Below are positions 1 through 6,401 of a stretch of 12,556 nt of DNA, piece by piece. Every line of letters begins with the position of its first letter. The stretch's first letter is position 1. The notes beneath the pieces were generated by a model. That model worked only from the letters and a program-made list of their open reading frames with translations, did no database searches and was not told the origin of the DNA. Source of the stretch: Candidatus Aminicenantota bacterium (GTDB taxonomy: Bacteria; Acidobacteriota; Aminicenantia; UBA2199); assembly GCA_023137075.1 (NCBI GenBank), contig JAGLQA010000123.1, positions 1 through 12,556 of the forward strand. Reading direction: 5' to 3'. A program made the position numbers and the translations under genes.

Positions 1-108
1 GAGATTATCGATCTTGACGGTCCCACCGGCGGTTACAACCTGCAAATTTGTTGGAGCACCGGTCACACCGCGGGAAAGAGTGCGGTTGCGCAACGCGGGG
101 AACCGTAG
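1..108 (+). CDS. C-terminal end of NAD(P)/FAD-dependent oxidoreductase (BaiN/HI0933-like), partial
   Basis: Frame 1 is open from the window edge to a TAG at 106-108 and gives 35 residues. They contain DLDGPTGGYNLQICWSTG followed by AGKSA. This matches the usual C-terminal signature of the HI0933/YhiN/BaiN flavoprotein family (D-x-DGxTGGxNxQ-x-A/C-W-x-T/S-G-x-x-AGK), where the last Rossmann strand and helix contact FAD. Some members of this family are flavin-dependent reductases such as the bile-acid 7-alpha-dehydroxylation enzyme BaiN; most have no known substrate. Only the tail is visible, so the N-terminal GxGxxG site cannot be checked. No convincing terminator follows. The family call is fairly sure because the motif is distinctive; the substrate is unknown. 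Confidence 0.72.
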   Translation, partial: EIIDLDGPTGGYNLQICWSTGHTAGKSAVAQRGEP

Positions 109-263
109 AAGGCCCTCCGCGCAACGGGTTAGGGACAGGTAATTAATTTGTAACCTCCAGTGTGGTGTAACTTTATGAAAAAATATTCGTACTAAGAATC
201 TAATCATGATGTTCATTGTTGCTACTTCCAATATTTTAAAATCAAACATAATAAGGAGAAATT
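109..263. other. Intergenic spacer, no clear element
   Basis: This 155-bp spacer separates the flavoprotein from the aldo/keto reductase. It is GC-rich on the left and AT-rich on the right. I see no strong terminator and no promoter close to consensus. The only clear signal is the Shine-Dalgarno sequence AAGGAG at 253-258, five bases before the ATG at 264. Confidence 0.5.
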
Positions 264-1586
264 ATGAGCAAACCGAACAGTATGAAGCGAAGGAATTTTT
301 TGAAGAGCTCCACCTTGGGCGTGGTGGCTGCCGGAGTAATGAGCGGCAAGGTTGTTTTTGCCGGGGAAGAGAAAAAGAGTGAGGTGCAGCTCCCGAAAAT
401 CAAAGAGTTTCGCACATTGGGTAGAACCGGTTTTAAGGTCTCGGATATCAGCTCCGGTGGCCCCGGGGATACAGCCGTGCTGAAGGCGTTGTTAGATGCC
501 GGGGTGAATTACATCGACACTGCCGAGGGTTACAGCCGCGGGCAATCGGAAATTGCCACCGGAAAAGTAATTAAAAATTATGACCGCAAGTCCCTGTTCA
601 TTACCACCAAACTGCACTTAGATCCCAAAAAGGATATGAGTAAAGAGGCGATATTGAAACGGGCCCGGGAGTGTTTGGGACGGTTGGATACGGAGTATAT
701 CGACTGCCTGATGATCCACGCCCCGGATAAAGTCGAAACCATAAAAACCGAAGGATTTCACGCTGCCGCTAAACAATTGAAGAACGAGGGTAAATTAAAA
801 TTTGTGGGCATATCCAATCACGGCGCCCAGTGGGGGGAGGAAGAGGACAATATGGAGAAAATATTGTTGGCCGCTGCCGCTGACGGGCGTTTTGACGTGA
901 TGCTGCTTGTCTATAATTTTCTTCGGAAAGAGGCGGGACAGCGTGTTTTGCAGGCCTGCAAAGAGAAGAATATAGGTACCACGCTGATGAAAACCAACCC
1001 GGTGGGCACCTATTTGTTTATGAAGGACCGCTTAGATGCCATGAAAAAAGAGGGCAAAAAAATTCCCGAGTTCTGGATGAAGGTGTTACCAAACTTAAAG
1101 GCCAGGGCCGATATGGCCGATTCCTTTATAAAAAAATACGACCTGAAGAATCCCGTGGAAATCAGGGATGCGGCCATCAAGTTTGTGCTCGTGAACCCGG
1201 ATGTTCACACGGTATGTTGTTCGTGCCGGAATTTTGATGATGTGGAAAATTTTGTCAGGCTTTCGGGCTGCGCCTTGTCTTCTGCCGAAACGAAGAAGCT
1301 GTCTGCTTACACGGAAGGATGCGCTCAGTTTTACTGCCGTCATGCCTGCGGTATTTGCGAATCGAAATGCCCGCACCAGGTTCCGGTGAACACCATCATG
1401 AGGTACAACCACTATTTTGAGGCCCAGGGCAGGGAAAAGTACGCGATGCAAAAGTATGCCGCGCTGCCCGGCGCGAAGGCAGACCGTTGTTTTGATTGCA
1501 GTGGTTATTGTGAAACCGCCTGTCCTTATGATGTGCCGGTTCACGGGCTGTTAGGCATGGCCCACGAAAGGTTAATCCTGGCCTAG
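264..1586 (+). CDS. Tat-exported aldo/keto reductase with C-terminal 2x[4Fe-4S] ferredoxin-like domain
   Basis: The 440-residue protein starts with a twin-arginine signal: KRRNFLK at residues 8-14, a short hydrophobic stretch, and a plausible cleavage site after VFA (about 31-33). It should fold in the cytoplasm and be exported. Residues 48-340 form an aldo/keto reductase barrel with the full catalytic tetrad: D85 and Y90 (in YIDTAEGY), K116 (ITTK) and H152 (MIHAPD). The C-terminal 90 residues carry two cysteine clusters, C358-x3-C362-x2-C365-x3-CP and C409-x2-C412-x3-C416-x3-CP, each suited to a [4Fe-4S] cluster; C353 is extra. Known AKR-ferredoxin fusions are usually cytoplasmic and of unknown substrate. 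A Tat signal suggests an extracytoplasmic redox role with an external electron partner. The ATG at 264 has AAGGAG five bases upstream. A second Met (residue 7) would also keep the twin arginines. The gene seems monocistronic; a weak terminator follows. Confidence 0.9.
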   Translation: MSKPNSMKRRNFLKSSTLGVVAAGVMSGKVVFAGEEKKSEVQLPKIKEFRTLGRTGFKVSDISSGGPGDTAVLKALLDAGVNYIDTAEGYSRGQSEIATGKVIKNYDRKSLFITTKLHLDPKKDMSKEAILKRARECLGRLDTEYIDCLMIHAPDKVETIKTEGFHAAAKQLKNEGKLKFVGISNHGAQWGEEEDNMEKILLAAAADGRFDVMLLVYNFLRKEAGQRVLQACKEKNIGTTLMKTNPVGTYLFMKDRLDAMKKEGKKIPEFWMKVLPNLKARADMADSFIKKYDLKNPVEIRDAAIKFVLVNPDVHTVCCSCRNFDDVENFVRLSGCALSSAETKKLSAYTEGCAQFYCRHACGICESKCPHQVPVNTIMRYNHYFEAQGREKYAMQKYAALPGAKADRCFDCSGYCETACPYDVPVHGLLGMAHERLILA

Positions 1587-1594
1587 TACAGGAC

Positions 1595-1624
1595 GCGCTT
1601 ACCCGGAGTCAGCGCTTATTTTTA
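1595..1624 (+). terminator. Possible weak rho-independent terminator
   Basis: GCGCT at 1595-1599 pairs with AGCGC at 1611-1615 around an 11-base loop. TTATTTTTAT follows directly. The stem is short (5 bp, with a possible extra A-T and C-G inside the loop), but it lies only 8 bases after the reductase stop and has a T-rich tail, so it may end that transcript. Confidence 0.4.
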
Positions 1625-1657
1625 TAGGAGCTATTTCTAACACAGGCTAAAAGTATA

Positions 1658-1737
1658 AAGATTTATAAAATTTAAATTCTCGAAAACCACTGTCATTCAA
1701 TATTCTCTAAAAAAAAGTGTAAAGTTTTATAAATCTT
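1658..1737. repeat. 13-bp perfect inverted repeat, widely spaced
   Basis: AAGATTTATAAAA at 1658-1670 is the exact reverse complement of TTTTATAAATCTT at 1725-1737. The arms are 54 bases apart in the AT-rich spacer upstream of the short lipoprotein gene. The spacing is long for a simple hairpin and fits a pair of binding sites or a remnant of a mobile element better. AT-rich composition makes a chance match more likely than the length alone suggests. Confidence 0.5.
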
Positions 1738-1747
1738 AAACAAAAAC

Positions 1748-1780
1748 CTCTGAATCTATTCTATAATTCTCTCTGAATCT
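1748..1780. promoter_or_regulatory. Direct repeat CTCTGAATCT flanking a TATAAT box
   Basis: The 10-base sequence CTCTGAATCT occurs at 1748-1757 and again at 1771-1780, exactly 23 bp apart start to start. A TATAAT sits between the copies at 1762-1767. No -35 box is visible at the right distance upstream of that TATAAT. Inference: an activator-dependent or repressed promoter for the lipoprotein gene at 1826, with the repeats as regulator sites. No regulator is known to bind this motif. Confidence 0.3.
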
Positions 1781-1825
1781 GAGTTAAGTACTTGACGAAA
1801 AGACAGTTAGTTCAGGAGGTAAAAG

Positions 1826-2059
1826 ATGATTGATAGAACAAACAGGATTAAGAGAGTTACGTTAGGGGTGGTGTTGTTTCCGCTCATTGTATTTTTATCG
1901 GGGTGCGTCACCCTGAGCACCTTCCATGGGCCTGAAACCCTGAAGCCCGGGAAGTGGGCTTTTGGAACGGGTCTTTCAATGGGGGTAGAGGAAGATGATG
2001 ATTACCGCATCCCATCTTACGAATTCTATGGGCGGGTCGGCCTGGCTTTGGAAATATAA
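1826..2059 (+). CDS. Short lipoprotein, probably a truncated outer-membrane protein remnant
   Basis: The 77-residue product has a basic N-terminus (R4, R7, K9, R10), a hydrophobic segment at about 12-25 and a lipobox LSGC with Cys27, so it is a predicted lipoprotein. The mature part begins VTLSTFHGPETLKPGKWAFG and ends YGRVGLALEI. In larger lipidated barrel proteins I would expect a start like this (TLKPGxWxxGxG) to continue as FxRxGLxxxxEIG plus many beta strands. Here the frame stops right after the first strands, so the gene looks cut short by a nonsense or frameshift mutation or a deletion. It could instead be a genuine small lipoprotein. Expression signals are intact: AGGAGGT at 1814-1820, five bases before the ATG. 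Confidence 0.6.
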   Translation: MIDRTNRIKRVTLGVVLFPLIVFLSGCVTLSTFHGPETLKPGKWAFGTGLSMGVEEDDDYRIPSYEFYGRVGLALEI

Positions 2060-2065
2060 TAGCCG

Positions 2066-2094
2066 TTGACAAGATGTTTGTATCGTATTAAAGT
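2066..2094 (+). promoter_or_regulatory. Possible sigma-70-type promoter upstream of the Ser/Glu-rich membrane protein
   Basis: A perfect -35 box TTGACA lies at 2066-2071. A poor -10 match, TTAAAG (2089-2094), follows at 17-bp spacing. It begins only seven bases after the preceding stop and leaves a leader of about 40-50 bases before the gene at 2144. The weak -10 lowers confidence. Confidence 0.35.
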
Positions 2095-2143
2095 TGATGA
2101 TAAGCAAAAACAAGATAGAATTTAAAAACTTATTGGAGGTAAT

Positions 2144-2722
2144 ATGAGAAAGTTTATAGCGATTCTTACGATCATCTGTTTTTTGGCGGTGACCATGCCC
2201 CTAGCGGCAGGTGAAGAGTCTAGTGAGGAAAGCTCCCAGGATTCCAGCGATGAATCCAGTGAAGGAATAGGGACTGCGCTCCTGGTTGTTCTTGGTGTAA
2301 TCGCTGTTGTCGGAGGCGGTCTCCTTTTAACTACGTCAGGCTTAGCAAAGAAGAGAAGGCGTACCAATGCGGCCGTGATTTTCAACGAAGCCGCCGGCAG
2401 CTACGGCGAAAGGCCCAACTTAGAAATCCTGGCCCGGCTGTACGAGATATCGGTAGACGAGGTGATTGATAGGCTTACGGAAATGACGGCCCGGGAAGAC
2501 CTCGATATCGCAAAAGTGCTGCGGGATGAGGGGTTTTCCGAAACCTGGTTGACCCGTCTCGGCAGCGAGTTGGAAACCTATGCCAGGGAACAAAAGGGCA
2601 GCGAGCTTACTATGCTGCGGAAGTTCCGGGAAAAAGCAAAGGAAAAGTTCCACAATGTTAATGAAGCCGTTTTCCATTCCCTGGAAATGGCACAACTTTA
2701 CCGTTCCCTGCTGCAGGAATAG
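2144..2722 (+). CDS. Single-pass membrane protein with acidic serine-rich linker, function unknown
   Basis: The 192-residue protein has an N-terminal signal peptide (about 1-22, MPLAAG cleavage region). A low-complexity linker follows at residues 24-40, made of repeated (E/D)SS(E/Q/D) units. A transmembrane helix at about 43-66 ends in the basic stop-transfer patch KKRRR (69-73). Residues 75-192 are hydrophilic, apparently helical and highly charged, with no motif I recognise. The predicted topology after cleavage is a short acidic serine-rich stretch outside the cytoplasmic membrane and a roughly 120-residue cytoplasmic domain. GGAGG at 2135-2139 supports the ATG at 2144. Two palindromic repeats follow the stop. 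I do not recognise the family; a scaffolding or signalling role would be a guess. Confidence 0.8.
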   Translation: MRKFIAILTIICFLAVTMPLAAGEESSEESSQDSSDESSEGIGTALLVVLGVIAVVGGGLLLTTSGLAKKRRRTNAAVIFNEAAGSYGERPNLEILARLYEISVDEVIDRLTEMTAREDLDIAKVLRDEGFSETWLTRLGSELETYAREQKGSELTMLRKFREKAKEKFHNVNEAVFHSLEMAQLYRSLLQE

Positions 2723-2746
2723 AGCCGGTAAAGGAATCTCAGTATT

Positions 2747-2774
2747 GTAGAGGCGCAAAATTTTGCGTCTCTAC
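2747..2774 (+). repeat. Palindromic repeat family B, copy 1 (GCGTCTCTAC type)
   Basis: Arms GTAGAGGCGCAAAA (2747-2760) and TTTTGCGTCTCTAC (2761-2774) pair over 14 positions, with one G-T wobble in the + strand. The right arm TTGCGTCTCTAC recurs exactly at 8371-8382. Sequences of this type are common dispersed intergenic palindromes in several environmental phyla. It lies 25 bases after the stop of the membrane protein gene and has no T-run, so it is not a normal intrinsic terminator. Confidence 0.75.
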
Positions 2775-2800
2775 GGTTCTGTGGTTCTAAGACCATCGTT

Positions 2801-2838
2801 TATCCTGGGGTGAGCCTTGCGTTCGCCCCATCAGGATA
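2801..2838 (+). repeat. Palindromic repeat family A, copy 1 (TGGGGTGA...TTCGCCCC type)
   Basis: Outer arms TATCCTG (2801-2807) and CAGGATA (2832-2838) enclose an inner hairpin GGGGTGAGC (2807-2815)/GTTCGCCCC (2821-2829) with T-G and G-T wobbles and loop CTTGC. G2807 can pair in either the outer or the inner stem. A related element lies in the opposite orientation at 10149-10169. It sits just after family B copy 1, so the two repeat types are nearly adjacent here. Confidence 0.65.
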
Positions 2839-2891
2839 CAATATACCGATTTTTATAATGCTTAAGCGAAATTCCTTATAATGAATCGCGA

Positions 2892-5477
2892 ATGATAAAT
2901 TGTGAATCACCTAAATTCAAGCGGATAATCAGCATGGTTTTTGCCGGCCTGATTTTACCGGTATTTCTGTCCTGCCGACCGCTCCATACGGGCAGCGGCA
3001 GTGAGCCTCGATTGGCGGAATGCATTGCCCGGAAGAGTGGAATCACAATCGAACCGGCAGGCGGTGACGAGTGGGAGTCACACGAGCTCCAGGCTGTGGA
3101 CAAATTATTGGACCTGCTGCCTGAAGAGTATAAAACGCTGAAACCCATTACCCTGGTTAAGGGGGTGGCGCCCCCAACCGAAAGGGAGCCTTTTTACCGG
3201 GTCTCCTTTCGCAATCGGGAAATAACCCTATTGCGGCCGGCCTTTGAAAAGGAGCAGATACAGCGGATTTTACTCCGGGTATTGACCCGGTTCTTAGACC
3301 GGGAAAGGAGTATTAGTGAAAGCTGGCAGTGGCGCAAGATTTCCCGCTGGACCGGATGGGACATCCTGGGAAATTCAGCGCAGAACAAAAACCCCCAGGG
3401 TTTTGCGCTGCCCGAAGGTAGAAAAAATCCGGCTGCGGATCTAGTCGCCACCGCGGAGATGTTTTTTTTACCGCCGGTTCACGAAGACACCATGCAGTAT
3501 CTCAAGTGCCGCTTGCCTTCAAAATACCGTTTTTTCCGGGAACTATTTCGCTCAAAGCCCGATCCCCAGGGCTGCATCCGCTGTAAAGAAACCTACCGGG
3601 ACTGGATCGATCCCGAAGAGGTGGATCAGATCGAATTATTGATCGCCAGTCCTTCCTATGTATCGGTCGCCTCTATCGCCGGTCACATGCTGCTCTTGAT
3701 CCGGCGCAGGGGAGATATAACCGGCCTGTCGACGGTGGTGGGTTTCGTGGCCGACTCCATCAGCCCGGAAGGTGGCGAAGACCATGGATTTACCTATGCT
3801 TTCAAGGGTATCTTCGGATTATACGACAGTTTGGTCCAGGAGGAGACCCTCACCTCCGTAGTTGCCCGCTATACCCAGCGGGAAAACCGGGACCTCTACC
3901 GCCTGAAAATCAACTTCACCCGTCCGCAGTTGCGCCGTTTTATCGAGCGACTGTGGGAAATCAAGCGCACCTTTACCTACCGGTACTACTTTTTTAACCT
4001 CAACTGCACCACCATGATGCTCAACTTGATCAACGATGTGCTTCCCAAAGGTGAACAAATTAAGGACCGTGATTTCATGGACCTGCCCTTAAACATCGGT
4101 TCTAAGGTGTTTTGCAAGGGAGCGGTGGAATTTGTATATCCCGAATACTGGAGTCTGTCCCGCCAGGCACGCTACAGTTCTTCAAAAAACAGAGCAATCG
4201 GCAAACATTTCGTCCGCTTCATTCACCGGGATTTCGGCAGCGCCGCGGCCCGCCGGATGAAAAATTATATAAACAAAAGCTTTTCTAAAAGGGAAAAAAA
4301 CCGGGCCCAATACTATGAAAAAATGTCTACTTTGTACCTGGAACTCCACGAGCGGCACAAGCTGTCCCTCGCAGGCAAGAAAGAATATTACCGCCAGGGT
4401 AAGCTGCTGCTGCGTTTTTTAATGAATGCTAAGAACAGGGAAACCTATATATACGCCCGGGCAATAAAGAGAAACCCGGAGAAACAGGGTGAGGAACGCC
4501 CCCTTTTTTTATCCCCGGAAAACGCCGTCTTAATTAAGCAAATATTTAAATTGCGTTACTTTCTCAAGCCCTATCTACCGGGTGAGGTGAATGCCCTGCA
4601 CCGGGAAATCCGCGAGGAGATGATGGGATATACCCGGGAGATGAGACGCAGAGCCTCCTATAATTGCGATTATTCCCAGATCCGGCTATCTCCCCGGGTG
4701 TTCCGGGTGAACAATGGAGTTTCTTATGCCGGCCCCTCCGCCGCATATGCCGCATTTTTCCAGGAGATGGGCAGCGGCAGCGTGTTTTCCTTAGGCGAAG
4801 ACACCCACTTAGAACTCATGTGCCTTGCTTTGCGGTACAGCGCTCCTCTGTCCCGGAATAGTAGCGACACCAGGTGGGATAAAGACTTCAAACTGCTTAA
4901 ATATGAAAAGATTATCACCGGCCGCAGCGTGGATTACCACGGTTGGTTGAATCCCGGTTTCGGAATTACCATGCTGGATCGCCGATCCCTGAAACGACAG
5001 GGCATCATGCAGGATGTTAATTACCTGAACCTGCGTTTTATCCTGAACATTTTTGAGAAAAACCGTTTCGCCCATTTCCTCAATTTATCTTTTGGTGCGG
5101 GCTATTCGTACCGTGACGACCTTGAAGGCCATAGGGAGCATTTCCTGGATTTTTTATTCCGTTTGAACGGCCAGTTTTACCTGTTCGGCAGCCGGCGCAA
5201 TGCGCTGCGTTTTGCTCTCTCTTACCGCCCGCGTTTCAATATCGCTTCCGGTTCCCTCGGGGAGTGGCGGGCCCGGTTGGAAACCCGCTGGGGTGTCGGG
5301 CGTTATGCCAATGCCCTGTTAAGTGTGGGAATATCGGCGGAACGGGACCAATTTCACAGTGTAATGGGCAGCCCGCCTGCCGTGGAGAGATTGACACTTT
5401 ATACCACATTCCGTTTTAAGGGGCTCTTTGTCACCAGGTGGATAGATTTCAGGAAACTATTGAACCGGGTTTTCTGA
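2892..5477 (+). CDS. Large DUF4105 (Lnb N-terminal-like) lipoprotein with putative C-terminal beta-barrel
   Basis: The 861-residue protein begins with a basic, hydrophobic signal ending in VFLSC, so Cys28 should be lipidated. Residues 245-385 fit the DUF4105/Lnb-N domain: a conserved histidine in SIAGHMLL (H265) and a cysteine in FFNLNCTTM (C372) would form the NlpC/P60-like Cys-His pair. Some relatives are lipoprotein N-acyltransferases (Lnb); others are unassigned and presumed peptidases. Residues 65-235 include SESWQWRKISRWTGW, an ATAEMFF segment and CRLPSKYRFF, resembling a zinc-peptidase scaffold, but no HExxH is present. Residues 400-590 are charged and helical. From about 600 the chain alternates aromatic and polar residues in strand-like fashion and ends in Phe, as outer-membrane barrels do. 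The ATG at 2892 has no Shine-Dalgarno sequence, but it is the only start giving the basic n-region. The gene stands alone after the repeat pair. The domain call is good; the substrate is unknown. Confidence 0.82.
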   Translation: MINCESPKFKRIISMVFAGLILPVFLSCRPLHTGSGSEPRLAECIARKSGITIEPAGGDEWESHELQAVDKLLDLLPEEYKTLKPITLVKGVAPPTEREPFYRVSFRNREITLLRPAFEKEQIQRILLRVLTRFLDRERSISESWQWRKISRWTGWDILGNSAQNKNPQGFALPEGRKNPAADLVATAEMFFLPPVHEDTMQYLKCRLPSKYRFFRELFRSKPDPQGCIRCKETYRDWIDPEEVDQIELLIASPSYVSVASIAGHMLLLIRRRGDITGLSTVVGFVADSISPEGGEDHGFTYAFKGIFGLYDSLVQEETLTSVVARYTQRENRDLYRLKINFTRPQLRRFIERLWEIKRTFTYRYYFFNLNCTTMMLNLINDVLPKGEQIKDRDFMDLPLNIGSKVFCKGAVEFVYPEYWSLSRQARYSSSKNRAIGKHFVRFIHRDFGSAAARRMKNYINKSFSKREKNRAQYYEKMSTLYLELHERHKLSLAGKKEYYRQGKLLLRFLMNAKNRETYIYARAIKRNPEKQGEERPLFLSPENAVLIKQIFKLRYFLKPYLPGEVNALHREIREEMMGYTREMRRRASYNCDYSQIRLSPRVFRVNNGVSYAGPSAAYAAFFQEMGSGSVFSLGEDTHLELMCLALRYSAPLSRNSSDTRWDKDFKLLKYEKIITGRSVDYHGWLNPGFGITMLDRRSLKRQGIMQDVNYLNLRFILNIFEKNRFAHFLNLSFGAGYSYRDDLEGHREHFLDFLFRLNGQFYLFGSRRNALRFALSYRPRFNIASGSLGEWRARLETRWGVGRYANALLSVGISAERDQFHSVMGSPPAVERLTLYTTFRFKGLFVTRWIDFRKLLNRVF

Positions 5478-5559
5478 GTTATAGATATATCATTATCGGC
5501 AATTATATTTTCCAAATTTCCGGGGGGAATTAAAAAAATATCTTTTTTACATTTTTTTG

Positions 5560-5588
5560 TTGACATATTGTTTTATTTGCATTATAAT
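5560..5588 (+). promoter_or_regulatory. Perfect consensus sigma-70 promoter
   Basis: TTGACA (5560-5565), a 17-bp spacer and TATAAT (5583-5588) match the housekeeping consensus at all 12 positions. The upstream DNA (about 5530-5559) has A7 and T7 tracts that could act as an UP element. Transcription should start near 5595. It drives the secreted protein and permease pair through a leader of about 170 nucleotides. Confidence 0.88.
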
Positions 5589-5594
5589 TACCTA

Positions 5595-5768
5595 TTATCG
5601 TTTATAGACCCTCCGGGGGAAAAAAAGAGAGGCGGGTGGCAGCCGCAGCCAAAACATATGCCGTAACAACATGTAAATCCCCTAATATATATTCAAAGCT
5701 TCGTGCAAAAACGCCGCGGCATGCTGCGGTTTGTTCCAATAAAAATTTAAATAATCCAGGAGTGAATT
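5595..5768 (+). promoter_or_regulatory. Long structured 5' leader of the 5769-8318 operon
   Basis: About 170 nt lie between the predicted start and the ATG at 5769. The leader starts with a GC-rich segment and a purine run; GGGGA (5616-5620) could pair with TCCCC (5678-5682). A near-perfect palindrome, CCGCGGCATGCTGCGG at 5714-5729 (one G-T wobble), stands 39 bases before the start codon, followed by TTTGTT. It may be an attenuator, an mRNA-stability element or a regulator site. I compared it by eye with c-di-GMP, cobalamin, TPP and fluoride riboswitch cores and saw no match. Confidence 0.45.
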
Positions 5769-6398
5769 ATGAAAAAAAAATGTTTAATTTTTTCGTTGAT
5801 TGTCTTTGTGTGTGCTCTATCAGGTGAACCTTTTGTGGTCCTGAATGACATTGTTCCGGTTTTCAAGGCTGGTTTCCGGGACAGTATCGAGTCGGCAGTG
5901 ATTGAAGGCGCCGCCAATTTTTTGCAGGCAAAATCCTATTCCGATCTTCTTTTACGGGAATACGAGAAATCGGGCAAGCAGGCGATCGATTATTCCGCGG
6001 CTTTAGAGTATGCCGAAAAAGCGATCTCCGGATTGGAGAAAGCTAAAGAAGATTACCGGGAGTCCCTTGAGTCCGCGGTACGGGCCGGTTATGTCGATGA
6101 TACAATCCTGAAATTCAAGGCTTTCGATTACAGTACATTCGAGTCGGAGAAGGGATTAAATAAAGACCTTATGTCGTCCGTGAAATCCTACCTGTCTACC
6201 GGGGATATTCTGGGGGCTTACCGGGAAAACATGGATAATATCGACAAGATTCTTGCGACCCTGCAGTTCATCAAAGGAAAAATTGAAATGGCTGTTACCC
6301 CGGATATTTCACTTTTCTGGCAGTTACTGCAGCAGTTTTCTTATGCCTCACTTTTCGGAAATTACTGCACTATGACCGCGACAGAAGTTTTACGGTGA
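5769..6398 (+). CDS. Secreted alpha-helical protein of unknown function, first gene of permease operon
   Basis: The 209-residue product opens with MKKKCLIFSLIVFVCALSG, a typical signal peptide with cleavage near residue 18-19. VFVC does not satisfy a lipobox, so a lipoprotein is unlikely. The mature part appears almost wholly helical and charged, with a coiled-coil-like stretch at about 76-102 (EYAEKAISGLEKAKEDYRES), and has no motif I know. It would sit in the periplasm or be exported. AGGAG at 5758-5762, six bases before the ATG, fixes the start. The stop is separated by only three bases from the GTG of the permease-like gene, so the two proteins are probably made together. This suggests an extracytoplasmic partner of that membrane protein. 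The family is unrecognised. Confidence 0.82.
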   Translation: MKKKCLIFSLIVFVCALSGEPFVVLNDIVPVFKAGFRDSIESAVIEGAANFLQAKSYSDLLLREYEKSGKQAIDYSAALEYAEKAISGLEKAKEDYRESLESAVRAGYVDDTILKFKAFDYSTFESEKGLNKDLMSSVKSYLSTGDILGAYRENMDNIDKILATLQFIKGKIEMAVTPDISLFWQLLQQFSYASLFGNYCTMTATEVLR

Positions 6399-6401
6399 CC
6401 G

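Noticed and set aside
1095..1544. Minus-strand open frame within the aldo/keto reductase gene
   Set aside because: The + strand protein has complete catalytic and cysteine motifs; the antisense frame has no signal or motif.
2747..2838. CRISPR-like or terminator reading of the two adjacent palindromes
   Set aside because: The two elements are different sequences, there is no regular spacer pattern, and no T-run follows either stem.
2854..2882. Two TATAAT boxes (2854-2859, 2877-2882) as promoters for the DUF4105 gene
   Set aside because: No acceptable -35 sequence lies 16-18 bp upstream of either box, so they were not listed as promoters.
5514..5550. Possible terminator after the DUF4105 gene (AATTTCC/GGAATT and A7/T6 tracts)
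   Set aside because: The stem is short and bulged with a G-only loop, and the A/T tracts are better explained as AT-rich DNA upstream of the strong promoter.
5636..5827. GTG-initiated 63-codon frame overlapping the start of the secreted protein gene
   Set aside because: It runs into the real gene in another frame, its composition is not protein-like, and the AGGAG site at 5758 serves the ATG at 5769. A leader peptide cannot be excluded but nothing supports it.
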